Source: Rhabditoides inermis | Taxonomy: Eukaryota; Nematoda; Chromadorea; Rhabditida; Rhabditidae | Length of the DNA stretch: 64,000 nt | Direction of reading: 5' to 3' | NCBI GenBank assembly: GCA_963966185.1 | Contig: CAWZYM010000309.1 | Location: forward strand, 62,001 to 126,000 | Shown here: positions 1-12,277 of the stretch, piece by piece | Position numbering within the stretch: position 1 is the first letter of the stretch | How the letters are laid out: every line of letters begins with the position of its first letter | The notes under the pieces: generated by a model | Databases searched by the model: none | What the model was told of the DNA's origin: nothing | The model's input: only the letters and a program-made list of their open reading frames with translations | Program-made: the position numbers and the translations under genes

Positions 1-72
1 CCCCCGCCAGCCAGTAGCTGCTCCTTCTCCCCAGTGGGACACACAGAGGGAAGGGTGGACACTGCCATGTTC

Positions 73-1734
73 TCACACGGGAACGGGATCAGCGTCGTGA
101 CTGAAAAGAAACAAATCAACAATAACAACAAGCCCTGTAGCTGTAGAAAGCCAGCAGCCCACTGACACTTGGTGATGGCGGCGCATGCGGTGAGAGTGAC
201 TGGCTGTGGGATGGCGTCGACGCGGCGTCGCATGTCCGCCGCCTGCTCGGCCGCCTCACGCAACGCACGCTCCTAGAATCAAATCATACCATGTAGTCGA
301 AATCAATGAGTTAATATCGAACACACATTATAAACTGGTAGATAGTTCGTGATACAAATATTCATTGAAACATATATTTATATGAAGCAAATCGTTATTT
401 CCAACCGCGCACCTGCTCGGCCTGTATCTTGAGCAGCTTGGCCCTCTCCCTCGCCTCGTTCTCCTCCCGAATGCGCTGCTCCTCAGCCTGGCGGGTCGCC
501 TCCTCCTACAAGTGAACCCATGCAGTTCATTTCACATTCACAATGCTGACGCTAACGAGTGATACCTGTAGTCTCATCTGCTCCCTCATCTGGGCCTCCA
601 GCTGGGCGCGCATCGCCGCCTCCGCCTCCCTCCTCTTCTGCTCCTCCTCTCGACGACGCTGCTCCTCCTCAGCTTCCTATATGGTCAAATTCAAATCAAA
701 TCAAATCAAAATCATTTATTCAGATTCGTCGTGAATATGGTATTTACTATAGTTTACGGCGCTGATCCTGCAATCGCCTTGCTCCACTCTTCGGGGTCTC
801 CTCGTGCCAGTTGAATCAATGGTCAAATTCACTTAACACAAGAACGATGTGAACACTCACCCTAATCTTCTGCAGCCTCAGCTGCTCCTCGCGCATCTTC
901 TTCTCCTTGAGAGCCTGCTGCTCCTCCAGCATTCGCTGCTGCTCTTCCAGCAAGCGTTGCTGAACGAGGAGGTTAGACATTGGAAAATCGATAAGGCTAT
1001 ACCTGCATCTGTTGTTGTTGGTTGTGCTGGGTGAAGCGTTGCTGGCCCAGACCAAGGCCTTGTTGTTGTTGATGTTGCTGGAGAAGCTGTTGCTGCTGCA
1101 GCATCTGCAGGTTCTGAAACGAATAAACTTGATATGTACTACACTAAATCCTCTTACAAAACAAGAAAAACTAGAAGAAAAACGTACCTGTTGCATCTGC
1201 TGCTGTTGTTGTTGCATCTGCATGATCGGTTGCTGCTGCACTTGCTGATGCTGAGCCTGCTGAAATGAAATGTTCCATTGAAAGGACATTAGTATAAAAT
1301 GTATGCCCTACAATCTACAAAATATAGTTGATACAAAGCTAAAGCAGTACTACCTGCTGAGCTTGTAGCTGCTGCAACTGCATTTGCTGTTGCATTTGCA
1401 TCTGAAGCTGCATCTGCTGGAACACATTCTGGTCTACGCCCAGCATCTGAAATATGCCAAGTTTATTACAATCAGAACATATTACAAACTGTTACACTTA
1501 CATACCTGTTGTTGCTGTTGCTGGTAGAATGGGTAGTTCTGCTGGAGGAGCATCTGCTGGTTGTATGCCTGCTGCATCTGCGACGCCTGGTGCGACGGGT
1601 TCGTCCCGTTCGCGTTGTTCTAAAACAACAACTACCAAATGGAATAGTTGTAACAAAGTAACAAAACCAGAAACAACATGTACAAACATGTTCAGCAACC
1701 AACAACCACTCACGTGCATTTGATGCGGATCCAT
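73..1734 (-). CDS. Gln-rich then Glu/Arg-rich coiled-coil protein, family not recognised
   Basis: I see about nine short exons on the minus strand joined by GT...AG introns. The start is the ATG at 1734 (MDPHQMH). The N-terminal half is dominated by Gln with Met and Leu (exons near 1622-1506, 1446-1333, 1260-1189 and 1113-1003). The C-terminal half (exons near 988-860, 676-567, 506-413 and 273-170) is a charged Glu/Arg/Gln helix with heptad-like spacing and almost certainly forms a long coiled coil. The last intron appears to run from about 168 to 108 (ends TTTCAG), giving a stop at 73-75; if that intron is not used, the frame stays open to the window edge. Poly-Gln plus coiled coil suits a nuclear scaffold or transcription cofactor, but that is inference from composition only. 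No catalytic motif is visible. Confidence 0.7.
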
Positions 1735-1978
1735 GTTGAACGTGGAGGGTGGCGACGAACAATAAAACTATATTCACACGATAGATTTAGCACATGATAG
1801 GTCGAGCCGGGTTGGTGAAAGAAGCGCTGTTCAACGTCAAAACGTGATCGAGCGGTCGGAGACCGACTTTGACCTGAAATAGATATATTAGACCATTGTT
1901 GATGAATGTTTTCCACGTGATAGTAATGCCCGATGATCACTGATGTTCAGAGATCACAGAAACTGATCACCAACAATA

Positions 1979-2225
1979 TCACGGCGATTCACAGTTAATA
2001 ATTTGTGGGTGGGCGGAGCTGCGCTACAAAAACGCGCGACTCGCGCGGAGCGTGTTACCAAAACACAAAACACATCAGCTTCTGCTGGGATCGTGGCAGG
2101 ACCACTATCTCAAGCGAGGCTCCGCCCATGGCTCCGCCCCCTTTTTTTCGGGACCAAAGGGGCGGGGCTACGCTTGTCGCGGCTGATTTGAGCTAGCGAT
2201 TTTCTTGAGTTGTGAATCGCCGTGA
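1979..2225. mobile_element. Short MITE-like foldback element
   Basis: A 15-bp perfect inverted repeat (TCACGGCGATTCACA at 1979-1993, complement at 2211-2225) bounds about 247 bp with no ORF. TA dinucleotides flank both ends. It lies between the divergent Gln-rich and cyclophilin genes. It is called an element only from its symmetry. Confidence 0.5.
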
Positions 2226-3107
2226 ATATAATACAAAAATAAACAAAGACAAACAAAATTTTGGCAATGGCGCGCATCGCTATGCCACTTCGCGGCGGGA
2301 CCAACGAGCCGCGTAGTTTGAATTTCTAAAATTCCGATCGATAATTCAATAAATATCATTATGGGTTATATGTTTATATCCAAAAAATCTTGTTTTATCA
2401 TTCATAATTCATGATGCTCTCACACTCTAATTTGCGTCTGTCCAGAGAGGCGAAGGGAACGTTGTTATCGATTCTGCTACCGCTACACTTTCAAAACAAA
2501 CATCTACCACACCCCACCCACCCACCAATTGTTATTCCACTTGGGGCGAATCTGTGATTGCAAAATGGTACTATATAAGTCAGAATAGACACTTCATTTC
2601 ATTTCCCGATAAAAGAAACAACCCTGACGTCACTTTTTCGCTTCCCCCCGTCTCTGCCAATAATCCATATCAGAATTTGCATATGCATTTTTGCTTGCAA
2701 CTCGATCACTACTTGAAATGGCTCATTACGGTACTCGTGCTTATAAAAGTGTTGTTGTTTACGTGTGGTGGTTCATTCGCGCACTCTGCGTGTCTGACAC
2801 AACACTCCCCTCCGAGCCTGTCACTGCCTTCCTTGCCCACCCTCTTGGAATGGGGTTAGTTGTGTTCGCTCGACGCCTCCTCCTATAACACCCGCTCCAT
2901 CTTGTCGATTACTGGTTTTGTATCTGTGCATATCCGCATCGATTTGCCTCCTCTAATCTCGCCACATTTTTTTCCGTCGGTGTTTCCTTTCCCGCCCATC
3001 ATACCTTCTGCCCGCACTTGGCAACTTCGATTCACGCACTTGACTTCCGTTCCTGCCGCCGCCTTTTTCATTTCGTATTTATATCAGATTCTTTTCCATC
3101 TTTTCAG
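2226..3107 (+). promoter_or_regulatory. Upstream region of the cyclophilin gene with candidate trans-splice acceptor
   Basis: No gene is seen here. A TATAAAAG motif lies at 2742-2749, and the region becomes pyrimidine-rich towards 3107. The sequence TTTTCAG ending at 3107 is 41 bases before the cyclophilin ATG, with no competing ATG between them, so it is a good spliced-leader acceptor candidate. The TATA-like motif is about 400 bp from the ATG and its use is uncertain. Confidence 0.4.
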
Positions 3108-3147
3108 TAATAAATCTTCGCACAAAGTCCCCAAGTTCGATCCAAAC

Positions 3148-3979
3148 ATGGGCAGGACCAAGGTTTTCTTCGACATGTCGATCGGCGGATCCCCCGCCGG
3201 ACGCATCGTAATGGAGGTGTGTATACAATCAATCGATATCAAGCAATAAGTGTATTCAGTTGTACAACGACATCGTGCCGAAGACGGCGGAGAACTTCCG
3301 CGCACTGTGCACTGGGGAGAAGGGCGTGGGCAGGTCGGGCAAGCCGCTCCACTTCAAGGGATCCTCGTTCCATCGCGTCATCCCCAACTTCATGTGCCAG
3401 GTGCGCAACACGGTTCTTTCAAGCAGCAGCATGCTCGTAGACGAGCGGAGTCGGTAATCATCTTGCGGCTTTTATCTGTCGTTTTATCAGTGCTACCTAT
3501 AGTAGTTTCATCTTGTGTCACTTTTTCAATGTACTCTTCAGGGTGGGGACTTCACTGCCGGAAACGGCACGGGCGGCGAGTCGATCTACGGAGAGAGCTT
3601 CGACGACGAGAACTTCAAGGAGCGCCACACCGGCCCCGGCGTCCTCTCGATGGCCAACTGCGGACCCAACACGAACGGATCCCAGGTGCGTGGATGGGAT
3701 AATAGGAAGGAAGGGCACATGGTAGAAATCGCAACAGCAGTTTGTACTTCGTGCACTCCCTTCCCACTATCCGTGTATCGATTGGTATCGATCGGTTATG
3801 GATTGGTCTGGTTGCAGTTCTTCCTGTGCACCGTGAAGACTGAGTGGCTGGACGGGAAGCACGTTGTGTTCGGGCGTGTGGTGGAGGGTATGGACGTGGT
3901 GAAGAAGGTGGAGGGAGTGGGCTCCTCGTCCGGCAAGTGCTCCCGCCCCGTCGTCATCGCCGACTCCGGACAGCTCTAA
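3148..3979 (+). CDS. Cyclophilin-type peptidyl-prolyl cis-trans isomerase
   Basis: Four exons: 3148-3216, 3260-3400, 3542-3685 and 3818-3979. Together they give a single-domain cyclophilin of about 171 residues with no signal peptide, so probably cytosolic. The family isomerises Xaa-Pro bonds and assists folding. Conserved blocks include [16 protein letters not shown] (catalytic Arg, and the Phe and Gln of the active site), [18 protein letters not shown], and the cyclosporin-contact Trp and His in [11 protein letters not shown]. An insertion after the TGEKG motif ([13 protein letters not shown]) is the extra loop of divergent-loop cyclophilins. Nematode cyp-3-type proteins are the closest I recall. 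The start is fixed by the canonical N-terminus ([14 protein letters not shown]) and the TTTTCAG acceptor just upstream. Confidence 0.96.
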
Positions 3980-4358
3980 GCCCACCACCCATGTCCATCT
4001 CCCTATTTATCCCCCACTATGTTTTTGTGTCCGCGTGATCTTTGTTGGTTAGTGAGAATTGACATCCCTAATCCCAGTGCGATAAACTCTCGTTTCTCGC
4101 TTGTGTACTTGTGTTGTTTTCGGTGAGTCATTTCATTACACACATGTGTTGCGTGCCGATGACAGAGTCTAGGAAGTGGTGTTGGAACGGGAACACATTT
4201 ATATCTCTGTCTGTGTCTGTATCTGTCTATCTCTCTTTCTTCTTCCCCTCTCTCTTCCGGGTAAAGTGGACAAAAATCCCAAATGATTGACTGACTTTGC
4301 ACAAGTTATGATTCGCAGGCACATTGCTACGGTAGCAAGGTTTCAGCAAAACACCTGA

Positions 4359-4439
4359 TGTAGAGAGGATTCGAACCCGCGACATGAACCAGCCGAACAG
4401 ATTGCTAAGCGAATCTCTTACCGGTTGCGCCATAGAGAC
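4359..4439 (-). pseudogene. tRNA-like relic (type II, Ser/Leu-like shape)
   Basis: On the minus strand a box A-like TGGCGCAACCGG and a box B-like GGTTCGAATCC are spaced as in a tRNA with a long variable arm. An anticodon-type stem AGATT/AATCT is present, but its loop has 8 bases. The T stem and the acceptor stem do not pair properly. I therefore call it a tRNA pseudogene or SINE head. Confidence 0.5.
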
Positions 4440-4657
4440 GATGAATAGAGACAATTTGCTAGTATTGAGACATCTAGTTGATTTGCGATCAATCAAAGAC
4501 GGACTGTGCGAAGGAAAACCATTCATTTTCAGCTGAAACGTATGTTTTCGAAAACAATCAAATCGTCTCTCATGCTTGTGTCTCATTATTGTCTACTTTT
4601 CTTCACAAAAACCACAAGCGCGCAGTAGATTATTGCTCAATGAAAGGATCATGCCAC

Positions 4658-4740
4658 GTCCTCAATGGCGCAGTCGGTTAGATGTTAACCTAGCAATCTG
4701 CAGACTGCGCTCTGTCGCAGGTTCGAGTCCTGCTACCGCT
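4658..4740 (+). pseudogene. tRNA-like relic related to the one 220 bp upstream
   Basis: Box A-like TGGCGCAGTCGGTTAGA and a perfect T arm (GCAGG TTCGAGT CCTGC) are present. It shares the TAGCAATCTG segment with the inverted relic at 4359-4439. The acceptor ends do not pair and no clean anticodon stem can be drawn. The rest of the intergenic space 3980-5269 shows no gene. Confidence 0.5.
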
Positions 4741-5236
4741 CGTGTTTTACTTTCTTTCAAATTTGACTGTGCTCTTAGTTACCGTACCACCCGTTCGTGG
4801 TCTGTTCCCCCATGGGGGAGATTGTGGGTCTTTTCAATTTTTTTGTCAATTTTAGACGAAAGTACCGTAATCCAAATACCGAGTGTACAGTAACCTGGAT
4901 GGTCGCGTATCGTGTGGACTTTGATGCCGTGCACCATGTGGCGTGTTTGAAACGGACGAAGCACACATGTTGTTCTGGCATTCAATTGTTGGATGCGTGT
5001 GTATGTGTTTGTGTGTAGCGGGAGTGTTTACATCCCCTCTCCTCCCTCCCCTCCTCTGTGTCCGCCACATGTGGCTGATGAATGACCGGTGAGAGGGTAT
5101 AAGAGAGGGGGCTCCTCCCCGGACAGCCGCCACTGTTGCCGCCGAAGCCTCGTCCACCCACACACAACTCATTCACATGATTCGTTCTACCGTACTCCCC
5201 GTGTTTCATGTACAATAATCCGGTAATTGCCACTTC

Positions 5237-5243
5237 TTTTCAG
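5237..5243 (+). promoter_or_regulatory. Candidate spliced-leader acceptor of the galectin gene
   Basis: CTTTTCAG ends at 5243, 27 bases before the first ATG (5270). No upstream exon is needed to build the protein, which favours trans-splicing over cis-splicing. Confidence 0.45.
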
Positions 5244-5269
5244 GACCCGACATCGTTCTCGCTCCCGCT

Positions 5270-6355
5270 ATGATGAAGTGTGAGTCCCCGCCCTCTCTTC
5301 TCCTTTTGGAGCATGCCCCCTCTCCCTCCTCTCTCGCATTAGACCCCGCGCTGCCAAATGCAATCCATCTCGCGATTCAATTGAGTGAGATCTCCTCAGC
5401 GAGAAAGAAACGTGCTTTGCCGTCGGAGTAGAAGACAACAGCTGATTGTGTGTTGAGTGAAAGACCTCTCTGCCAACTGCCAGCTTCCCACAACAACAGA
5501 GCATAGCTGCATGCGACGATATCGATTCATTCCCTGATCCGGTATATTGATCTACCACCACGCATTCGATCTACCACATTCCCCATCTGATCTACCTCCG
5601 CCCACGCACTGGTTGCAGTTATGGTGTTGGTGGCTGTGGTGGGCCTAGCGGTCGCCGAGGATCCGCTCAGCAAGGAGGAGGAGTACAAGAAGTACATCGG
5701 AGAGCAGAACTTCGTGAGTACGCAAGTTATACGCGTATGAACTGAGCTCTGGTACTCTAGAGTACACATGAGACGTATTGTGCAATTCTGGAAACGTATC
5801 ACAACATGATCAACTACTAATAACTTGCTTGCAGCGTCTTCCATTCAAGACCAAGGTGTCGGACCCGTTCGTGGAGGGACAGACGATCCACGCTGTGGGA
5901 ACACTCAACGACAAGCCGAAGCGGTTCGCGGGGAGGAAGAGGGAGGGGTGACGGGGTGACACTTGCAGCGTCGACTTCAACTTCCACAAGGGACCCTCCA
6001 AGGACGCCGACCTGCCCCTACACTTCTCCATCCGCTTCGACGAGGGTGCGAGAGAGAGGGAAGGGGGAGAGAGGGGGGGAGGAGAAGGCTGGAAAGAGTG
6101 TGAACTTCACACCCGACCAACACCACAGAACACGGCGTGTTACAACCGGATGAGTCTAAGGGTGAAAATATTGATGCGCCGCTCATCAATTGGCATGTGT
6201 TTACGATGCGAGAGAGAGAGAGAAGTGGGAATCAATTAATCAATCGGGGCGATTCAGGAATCTTCTCCGGAAAGCTCGTGTACAACACCTTCGAGAACGG
6301 AAACTGGTGGGTAGACACATCCATCACAACAACCGTGATCCTTCTCCCCCTCTCG

Positions 6356-6419
<64 letters not shown>

Positions 6420-6465
6420 GTCTCTCTGTCTGTATCTCTCTCTTCTCTCTCTCTGTCCTCTCTTC

Positions 6466-6509
<44 letters not shown>

Positions 6510-7009
6510 CTCTCCTCTCTCTCCAGGTCCGACAAGGAGCAGCGCATCTCTAACCCCTTCAAGGCCGGTCAGGAGTTCGACCTCCGCGTTCGCATCCTCA
6601 AGGGAAAGTTCCAGGTACGGTAGACGGAGGGTACTGTAACTTTAAGATACTGTATAATGCGGGATATTTTACGAGAAGTGAGTTAGAGCTTTGATTACTG
6701 TACTTTGAATTCCAGGTGTTCGCCAACCGCGTTGAGATCGGAACGTTCGAGCAGCGCCTGCCTCTTGAGGGAGTGAGTCGAGAGAGAGCCGATCAATAAA
6801 TCGATAAATCGTATTCAGATCGACCACGTCTCGATCCGCGGAGACCTGACCAAGCTGCGTCTGTTCCACTACGGAGGCCGCGAGCACCCCCAGGTAGGCC
6901 CCGCCCTTTCAGGCCACGCCCACTCGGATGCTTTCAGGACTACACCGCCGTCACCCAGCTCACCCCCGGAAAGCGTCTCGACATCTCCGCTCTCGCCAAG
7001 GGTTTGAGG

Positions 7010-7090
<81 letters not shown>

Positions 7091-7721
7091 CACCTTATCT
7101 CATTTCAGGCAAGCGCATCAATGTCAACCTCTACCGCGAGAACAAGGAGTTTGCCCTTCAGGTGAGCATGCATCGATGGACCAATCAATAAATCGATAAT
7201 GCCCAGGTGTCTATCCGCTTTAACGAGAACGCGATCGTGCGCAACGCGATGACGAACAACGTGTGGGGCGCGGAAGAGAGGGAGGGAAAGATGCCCATCC
7301 AGAAGAACCAAGTGTGGGTGTACGGTAGTTCGGAATACAGTACTGTAGCTTGAATTTGGTCACTGTTAGTTACCACGTTCTCGTTTCAGCTTCGACCTCA
7401 CCATCATCAACGAGGAGTTCTCCTTCCAGGTGAGATGGTAGAGAAAAGGAGTACTGTAATGGAGATCAGTGGTATCGTCTCCCCATACCGTACCCCTTGT
7501 GTAGATCTTCTTCAACGGCAAGAGGTTCGCGACGTTCGCCCACCGCGGCGACCCGAAGGACGTGCACACTCTCATGGTGGACGGAGACGTCGACGTGGGT
7601 GGTCCCCCCTCTCTCTCTCACACTCTCTCTCTCTCCCTCTTTCTTTCTCCCTCTCTCTCCCCTCTCATGGCCCTCGTTTCAGCTGCAAACCGTCACCGTC
7701 AACGACGCGAAGGGTGTCTGA
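5270..7721 (+). CDS. Tandem-repeat galectin with predicted signal peptide
   Basis: About thirteen exons encode two galectin carbohydrate-recognition domains. Galectins bind beta-galactosides and bridge glycans. The first intron (5280-5618) splits an N-terminus MMKFMVLVAVVGLAVAED, which reads as a cleavable signal; most galectins lack one. In domain 1 (exons about 5835-6605) the sugar-site pattern is LHFSIRF...YNTFENGNW...KEQR, keeping His, Arg, Asn, Trp, Glu and Arg but replacing the usual Asn of HFNPR with Ser. In domain 2 (about 7110-7700) the pattern is VSIRFN...RNAMTNNVWGAEER: the His is Val, while Asn, Trp, Glu and Arg remain. Stop at 7719-7721 after VTVNDAKGV. The intron before 6527 and the one at 7010-7108 are mostly TC repeats. 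It converges on the acid phosphatase gene only about 170 bp away. Confidence 0.9.
6372..6526 (+). repeat. (TC)n tract filling a galectin intron
   Basis: Interrupted TC/TGTC repeats run right up to the acceptor at 6526 and serve as the polypyrimidine tract. Similar tracts in this gene lie at 7013-7087 and, weaker, at 7611-7665. Confidence 0.9.
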
Positions 7722-7894
7722 TTCCCTCGACCCGCAACACTCCGTCTATCACACCCACTGTATCTCTCTTCATGTATAATCGTGTAATCATCTGTATAAT
7801 AAATCGTGTACACATTCGTCAATGGCCCGTATGCTGCGTAAGGGAAATCGAGTGAAGAAGGGGGAGGCGAGATCTGCGAATCTCTAGGGGACAG

Positions 7895-8199
7895 TCAATG
7901 AATGAGGTGGAGGAGGGAGAAGAGAGCGTAGCCGAGTGTGAGAGACGCTGCCCAGGATGTGTTAGTCACGCAGTCCGTCTCTCCGGGGGCGAGGTAGCGC
8001 GCCATCTGAACGATCGGGATACGATAGCGAGGTGATATTACGGTACTTCTCCTCCGTAGCACAGCTTCTTTTCATCCTCGAGTGAGGCTTGGGAGAAGAG
8101 GGCGGTGAATCTCTGAAGAGAGCAGTCACCGGAGCAGGCAGGAATGGGGAGAGAGAGGAAGGGCGCGGAGGCGTTGCGAGACGCGAACAACTGGAAACG

Positions 8200-8281
<82 letters not shown>

Positions 8282-9856
8282 CCCTCCAGTCACACGCTAC
8301 GCACCTTGACCTTCTTCCCCTCGTTGGTCTGCCACAGTTCCATGGTGACACTGCTCACATAGCCTGGTGGCTGCTTCCCGAATGCCGCCTCTAGAACTCC
8401 GAAAGAGTCAGACAGACAGAGGAGCATAGAGTCGTGCTGGAAAAGGGTTGTAGAGTAAGGTAAGAAGGAAAGGAGAAAATGCTTACCGTTCCATATCCGC
8501 GGAACTTGACAGTCGTGTTGCTATTGAAGTCGTTCGCATTGGAGAGGAGTTCCTGCAATGAACCATCAAAGTTCTCCCTCCCTCTCTCTCCCTCCCTCTC
8601 CTTTCCCCCCTCTCTCTCCCTCTCTCTCCCCCCTCTCTCTTCCTCCACCCACCCCTATCAGTTCCCCGCAGCTCATCCTCAGCCAGTCCGCGTTGTGGTG
8701 CGCCCCGCATCCCACATACCGACACAGCAGCTGCAGCCAGAATAACATTAAACTATACCAAGCATAATCATTTTGACCATATAGGCTAGTTATTTCCACA
8801 CGGGAACAATTGCCCTGTATGCGAACATCGTTAATATGTGATTGCTGCGAAACGTAAACTAGTGAGGAATTGTTTCAAAACATGAATATAATTCATGTAT
8901 GCACCGAATGAAACGTATTGCGAACGAATTCTCTAACCCACATCATAGTACAGTAGGGGCGACTGCTGCCGATAGCTCTCGTTGTACCACGACGGAAGAG
9001 GAATGCCATCGAGTTGCTGAAACATTTGTTATCGACATGGTCCGCAGAGATTGTTTATCAGTGATAAATTAGGCAATTAGAGATTCGTTGCGGAGTTTCC
9101 ATATATGCTGATGTATTATGTCCAAAAAGACTATAGGTACAGTAGGAACGTACTCGATACTCACATATACGAGGTACGCCTCGAAGAACTCTGCGTACTC
9201 ATCGTTCGTGAACTTTGCTGAAGTGCCAATCTGACGACGGACGACCTTCTAGAATGAATCAGGTTAAAGATAGAGGGAGGGAGATAGAGAGAGGGAGAGA
9301 GAGAGAGAGAGGGGGGAGTACCACCCACGGAGAGGAGTCGTGTGTTGGTTGGGTCGAAGTCTTTCTGTGCGGCGTAGGCTGCCTGCTGGGAGACTAGCAG
9401 AGGACACGCTCGCGGCTGGTACAGCATCTGCAATACGTTGCACAGTGACTATCAATTGCAATGCTACTGTTCCATTCAATTTCAGATGTTGCTGCTACTC
9501 TTATCCTAAGGTGAAATCCAAATTATGTTGCTTGATTTTTCAGGAGTTATGATTTTGCAAAACTCGTCAATGTGAGCGGATTTGAACCCCAACTCAGAAA
9601 CAACTCAGAAATGCCAATTGATCGACCCACATAGTCCCTGTTTGCCTCCCGACTGAAGACGGGCAGGGTGACTTTGTGTGAGGAGAACATCTCCGCGGCA
9701 GCTGCCTGCGCGGTCTGCACACAGCGGGCAGACTGAGAGGAGACGAACGACAGCTGCAAGAGGGAGATGAGTTTCATCCATTTCCGAGATTCCGAGACAT
9801 CAGAGAAAAGATACGAAAACGATGAAAAAGGTTTGAGCTGAGTATAGATGACAAGA

Positions 9857-9905
<49 letters not shown>

Positions 9906-10098
9906 GGAAACAATACCTGGCTGGGCATCATCCTTTCATCCAGCCACCCTCCATCCACGTACCGCTGTCTCAACTGCGTCCCGAACGCCCGAGCCGATGA
10001 AAAACCTCTCTGGAAATAGGAAACTGTTTTCATGTTTTGCAGGATAATGGGCCGAAACAGGGGTTCTTTTTCTCACGCGTTTGTGAACTACTCTCTCT

Positions 10099-10171
<73 letters not shown>

Positions 10172-10672
10172 TCCTGTATTAGTGGTAGGGGGGTTTTGTT
10201 ATGAATTGAATACGCTGCATACGATCCGATGTAATTGTGAATACGTTTCTTCGACCATTCATATCCGAGTATATCTTTCTTGCGGTAATATGGCTTTGTT
10301 TGCATCAAGTATGAAAAAGAAATCACACATGGAAAAAAAGTGTTCGGAAATGACACACACACTCACGTTGGTCAACTGTCCGGGACCTCTGAAATAGAGC
10401 TGGTCCGCCTGTGGAATGCCCTCGAGATGGGGAGGGGTGGTGGTGGGAGAGCGGTCACCGTGACGGAACACCTAGAGATGTCTCTTTCTCTATCTCTCTA
10501 TCTCTATCTCTCTATCTCTCTCTCTCCCTCTCTCCCTCTCTCCCTCTCTCCCTCTTTCTCTCTCCCTCTCTCTCCCTACCGTCTGCACTAGCAGTAGCTC
10601 CTCCTTGGAAGTCACGAGTGAGAGTGTGAGAAGATAGCAGTAGCAGAACAGCCATCCCAGTGGAAACGGCAT
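7895..10672 (-). CDS. Secreted or membrane-anchored histidine acid phosphatase
   Basis: About eleven exons on the minus strand. The start at 10672 gives a hydrophobic leader (MPFPLGWLFCYCYLLTLSLV). The next exon (about 10470-10366) carries the catalytic signature VFRHGDRSP of the histidine phosphatase superfamily, branch 2; its His forms the phospho-enzyme. A later exon has the Arg-containing SSQSARCVQTAQAA segment, and the exon near 8440-8310 starts with HDSMLLCL, the family's HD proton-donor motif. The C-terminus (stop 7895-7897) ends in a hydrophobic stretch (SLTLGYALFSLLHLIH), which suggests a membrane tail or GPI signal. Expanded families of such phosphatases are common in nematodes. Two introns (8203-8280 and 10090-10167 on the plus strand) are long TC tracts, so GA on the sense strand. 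Confidence 0.9.
8203..8280. repeat. (TC)n microsatellite in an acid phosphatase intron
   Basis: Nearly perfect TC dinucleotide tract of about 78 bp. It reads GA on the coding strand and therefore cannot serve as a polypyrimidine tract for this gene. Confidence 0.95.
10100..10167. repeat. (TC)n microsatellite in an acid phosphatase intron
   Basis: Nearly perfect TC tract inside the large intron after the catalytic exon. The rest of that intron is AT-rich with no visible gene. Confidence 0.95.
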
Positions 10673-10907
10673 GCTCTAGACGAACGGATATATGCTATGG
10701 AACTGTCAACGTTCCAGTTTCGTTATATGTGTTCAAAGCAGCTATACAAACACGCTGAATAGTGACCAAACCGACACAATGCGAAACAAAATGATCAGTT
10801 AAAAATAACGAATCGAGTTTCCTTGTTGCAGCTGTGATCTGCCGCTATCACTGACCGCGATCGATAATGATATGCGCTTGTCAGCCGATCGCGGGAAAGG
10901 GAGAGTG

Positions 10908-10940
<33 letters not shown>

Positions 10941-11752
10941 TAATCCGCGAGAGTGGCACTTTCCCACATGAAAACATCCACGATTAGCATAAGCGCCCTA
11001 TTCACGGACAGACGGTGAATAGATATGGTGTGCATTCATGGAAAGTGACGCGGGAAATCAACAATAGCAAAACCAGACGTACTGCAATAAAATAGGATGT
11101 TTAAATACACTGAAGGGTTGGATCAAATAGTGACTAGTCTCGATTGTCATCTCTGTCTGTAGAGATACGAGGGGATTTGTGTGAAACTGTAACAACAGAG
11201 GGATGAACGAGTAATGTGGTATCGATACGGATCAGTCGCAGATCTAATCTCGAAAATCTCGACAAATCAAAACATACACACATTGTACCCTGTTGCGTCA
11301 GAGATGAGTTGCAGACAGAAATATAAAGATAAAGCTGGAGACGTTTGATATTGTCTAAAGTCTAAACAACAGACGTTGCCGAGAGTCTGGTGAAACGAGC
11401 ATTGAGGTCAGTATTTGCCCTCAGGCAGGCAACCGATCTCCTTGAAAGAATATCTTGATTTATAGTGAAAAAGTGAACAGTTTCTTCTATCATTTGATTT
11501 TTGAATTGTGAGCAAACACTTCCGTGCGTGAAGGTTTCCCTTCAAATATCAAATACACACATTCTTTAGTGCAGCTTGAACCCAGTTCAAAATCACCAGA
11601 ACAAAAAATAGAATACTCCATCTCTCATTTATATCGGAAACTCACGAATTCGTAATAAATCACCGTTTCCGATTCACACGGAAACCTGTTGGCAGGCACT
11701 GGATGAAAAAGAAATCCGAGCGAATTATCGATGCTATCAGTGTCAGATCGTC
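10673..11752. other. Intergenic region between divergent genes
   Basis: About 1.1 kb without a supported gene. It holds a GA tract at 10908-10938 and otherwise AT-rich unique sequence. It presumably contains the promoters of the acid phosphatase (-) and the small secreted protein (+). No specific site is recognised. Confidence 0.5.
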
Positions 11753-12241
11753 ATGTATTCTTTCCTCCTTCTCTTCCTATCACTCCTTTCCCTCGTCACA
11801 GCACAGGGACCCTGGTTTCCCGGACACTACTATGGAGCTAACACGGTAATACCTACCATAGTTCCGTATTTGTTTGTACGTCACAAACAGTAAACCAGAG
11901 TTTGTCGCTAGACTCTTTTTGAATCGGATTGATACAGACGTAACGATGTGAAAGTGTTTTGATGAGTATGGCTCATAAGGGCAACATCGGGTCGGGACAA
12001 GTGCCGCACTTTCCCGGGTATCCCGCACAGAGGATTGGAGGTATGCTCTCTCTCTTTCTCTCTCTCTCTCTCTTTCACACTCTCTCTCTCTCTCCCTCTC
12101 TTCCACTCTCTCTCTCTCCCTCTCTTTCACTCTCTTCAACAGTCGCAACCACACTCCTTTCAGGCACTCTGAAACCGCACGTGTGTGGATTCAACCCATT
12201 CACGAGGAAGTGTATGGATCCGCAGGTGAGAGAGGGAGAGA

Positions 12242-12277
<36 letters not shown>

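Noticed and set aside
4359..4740. Functional tRNA genes
   Set aside because: Boxes A and B are present but acceptor and other stems do not pair, unlike the two intact tRNAs at 58843 and 58989.
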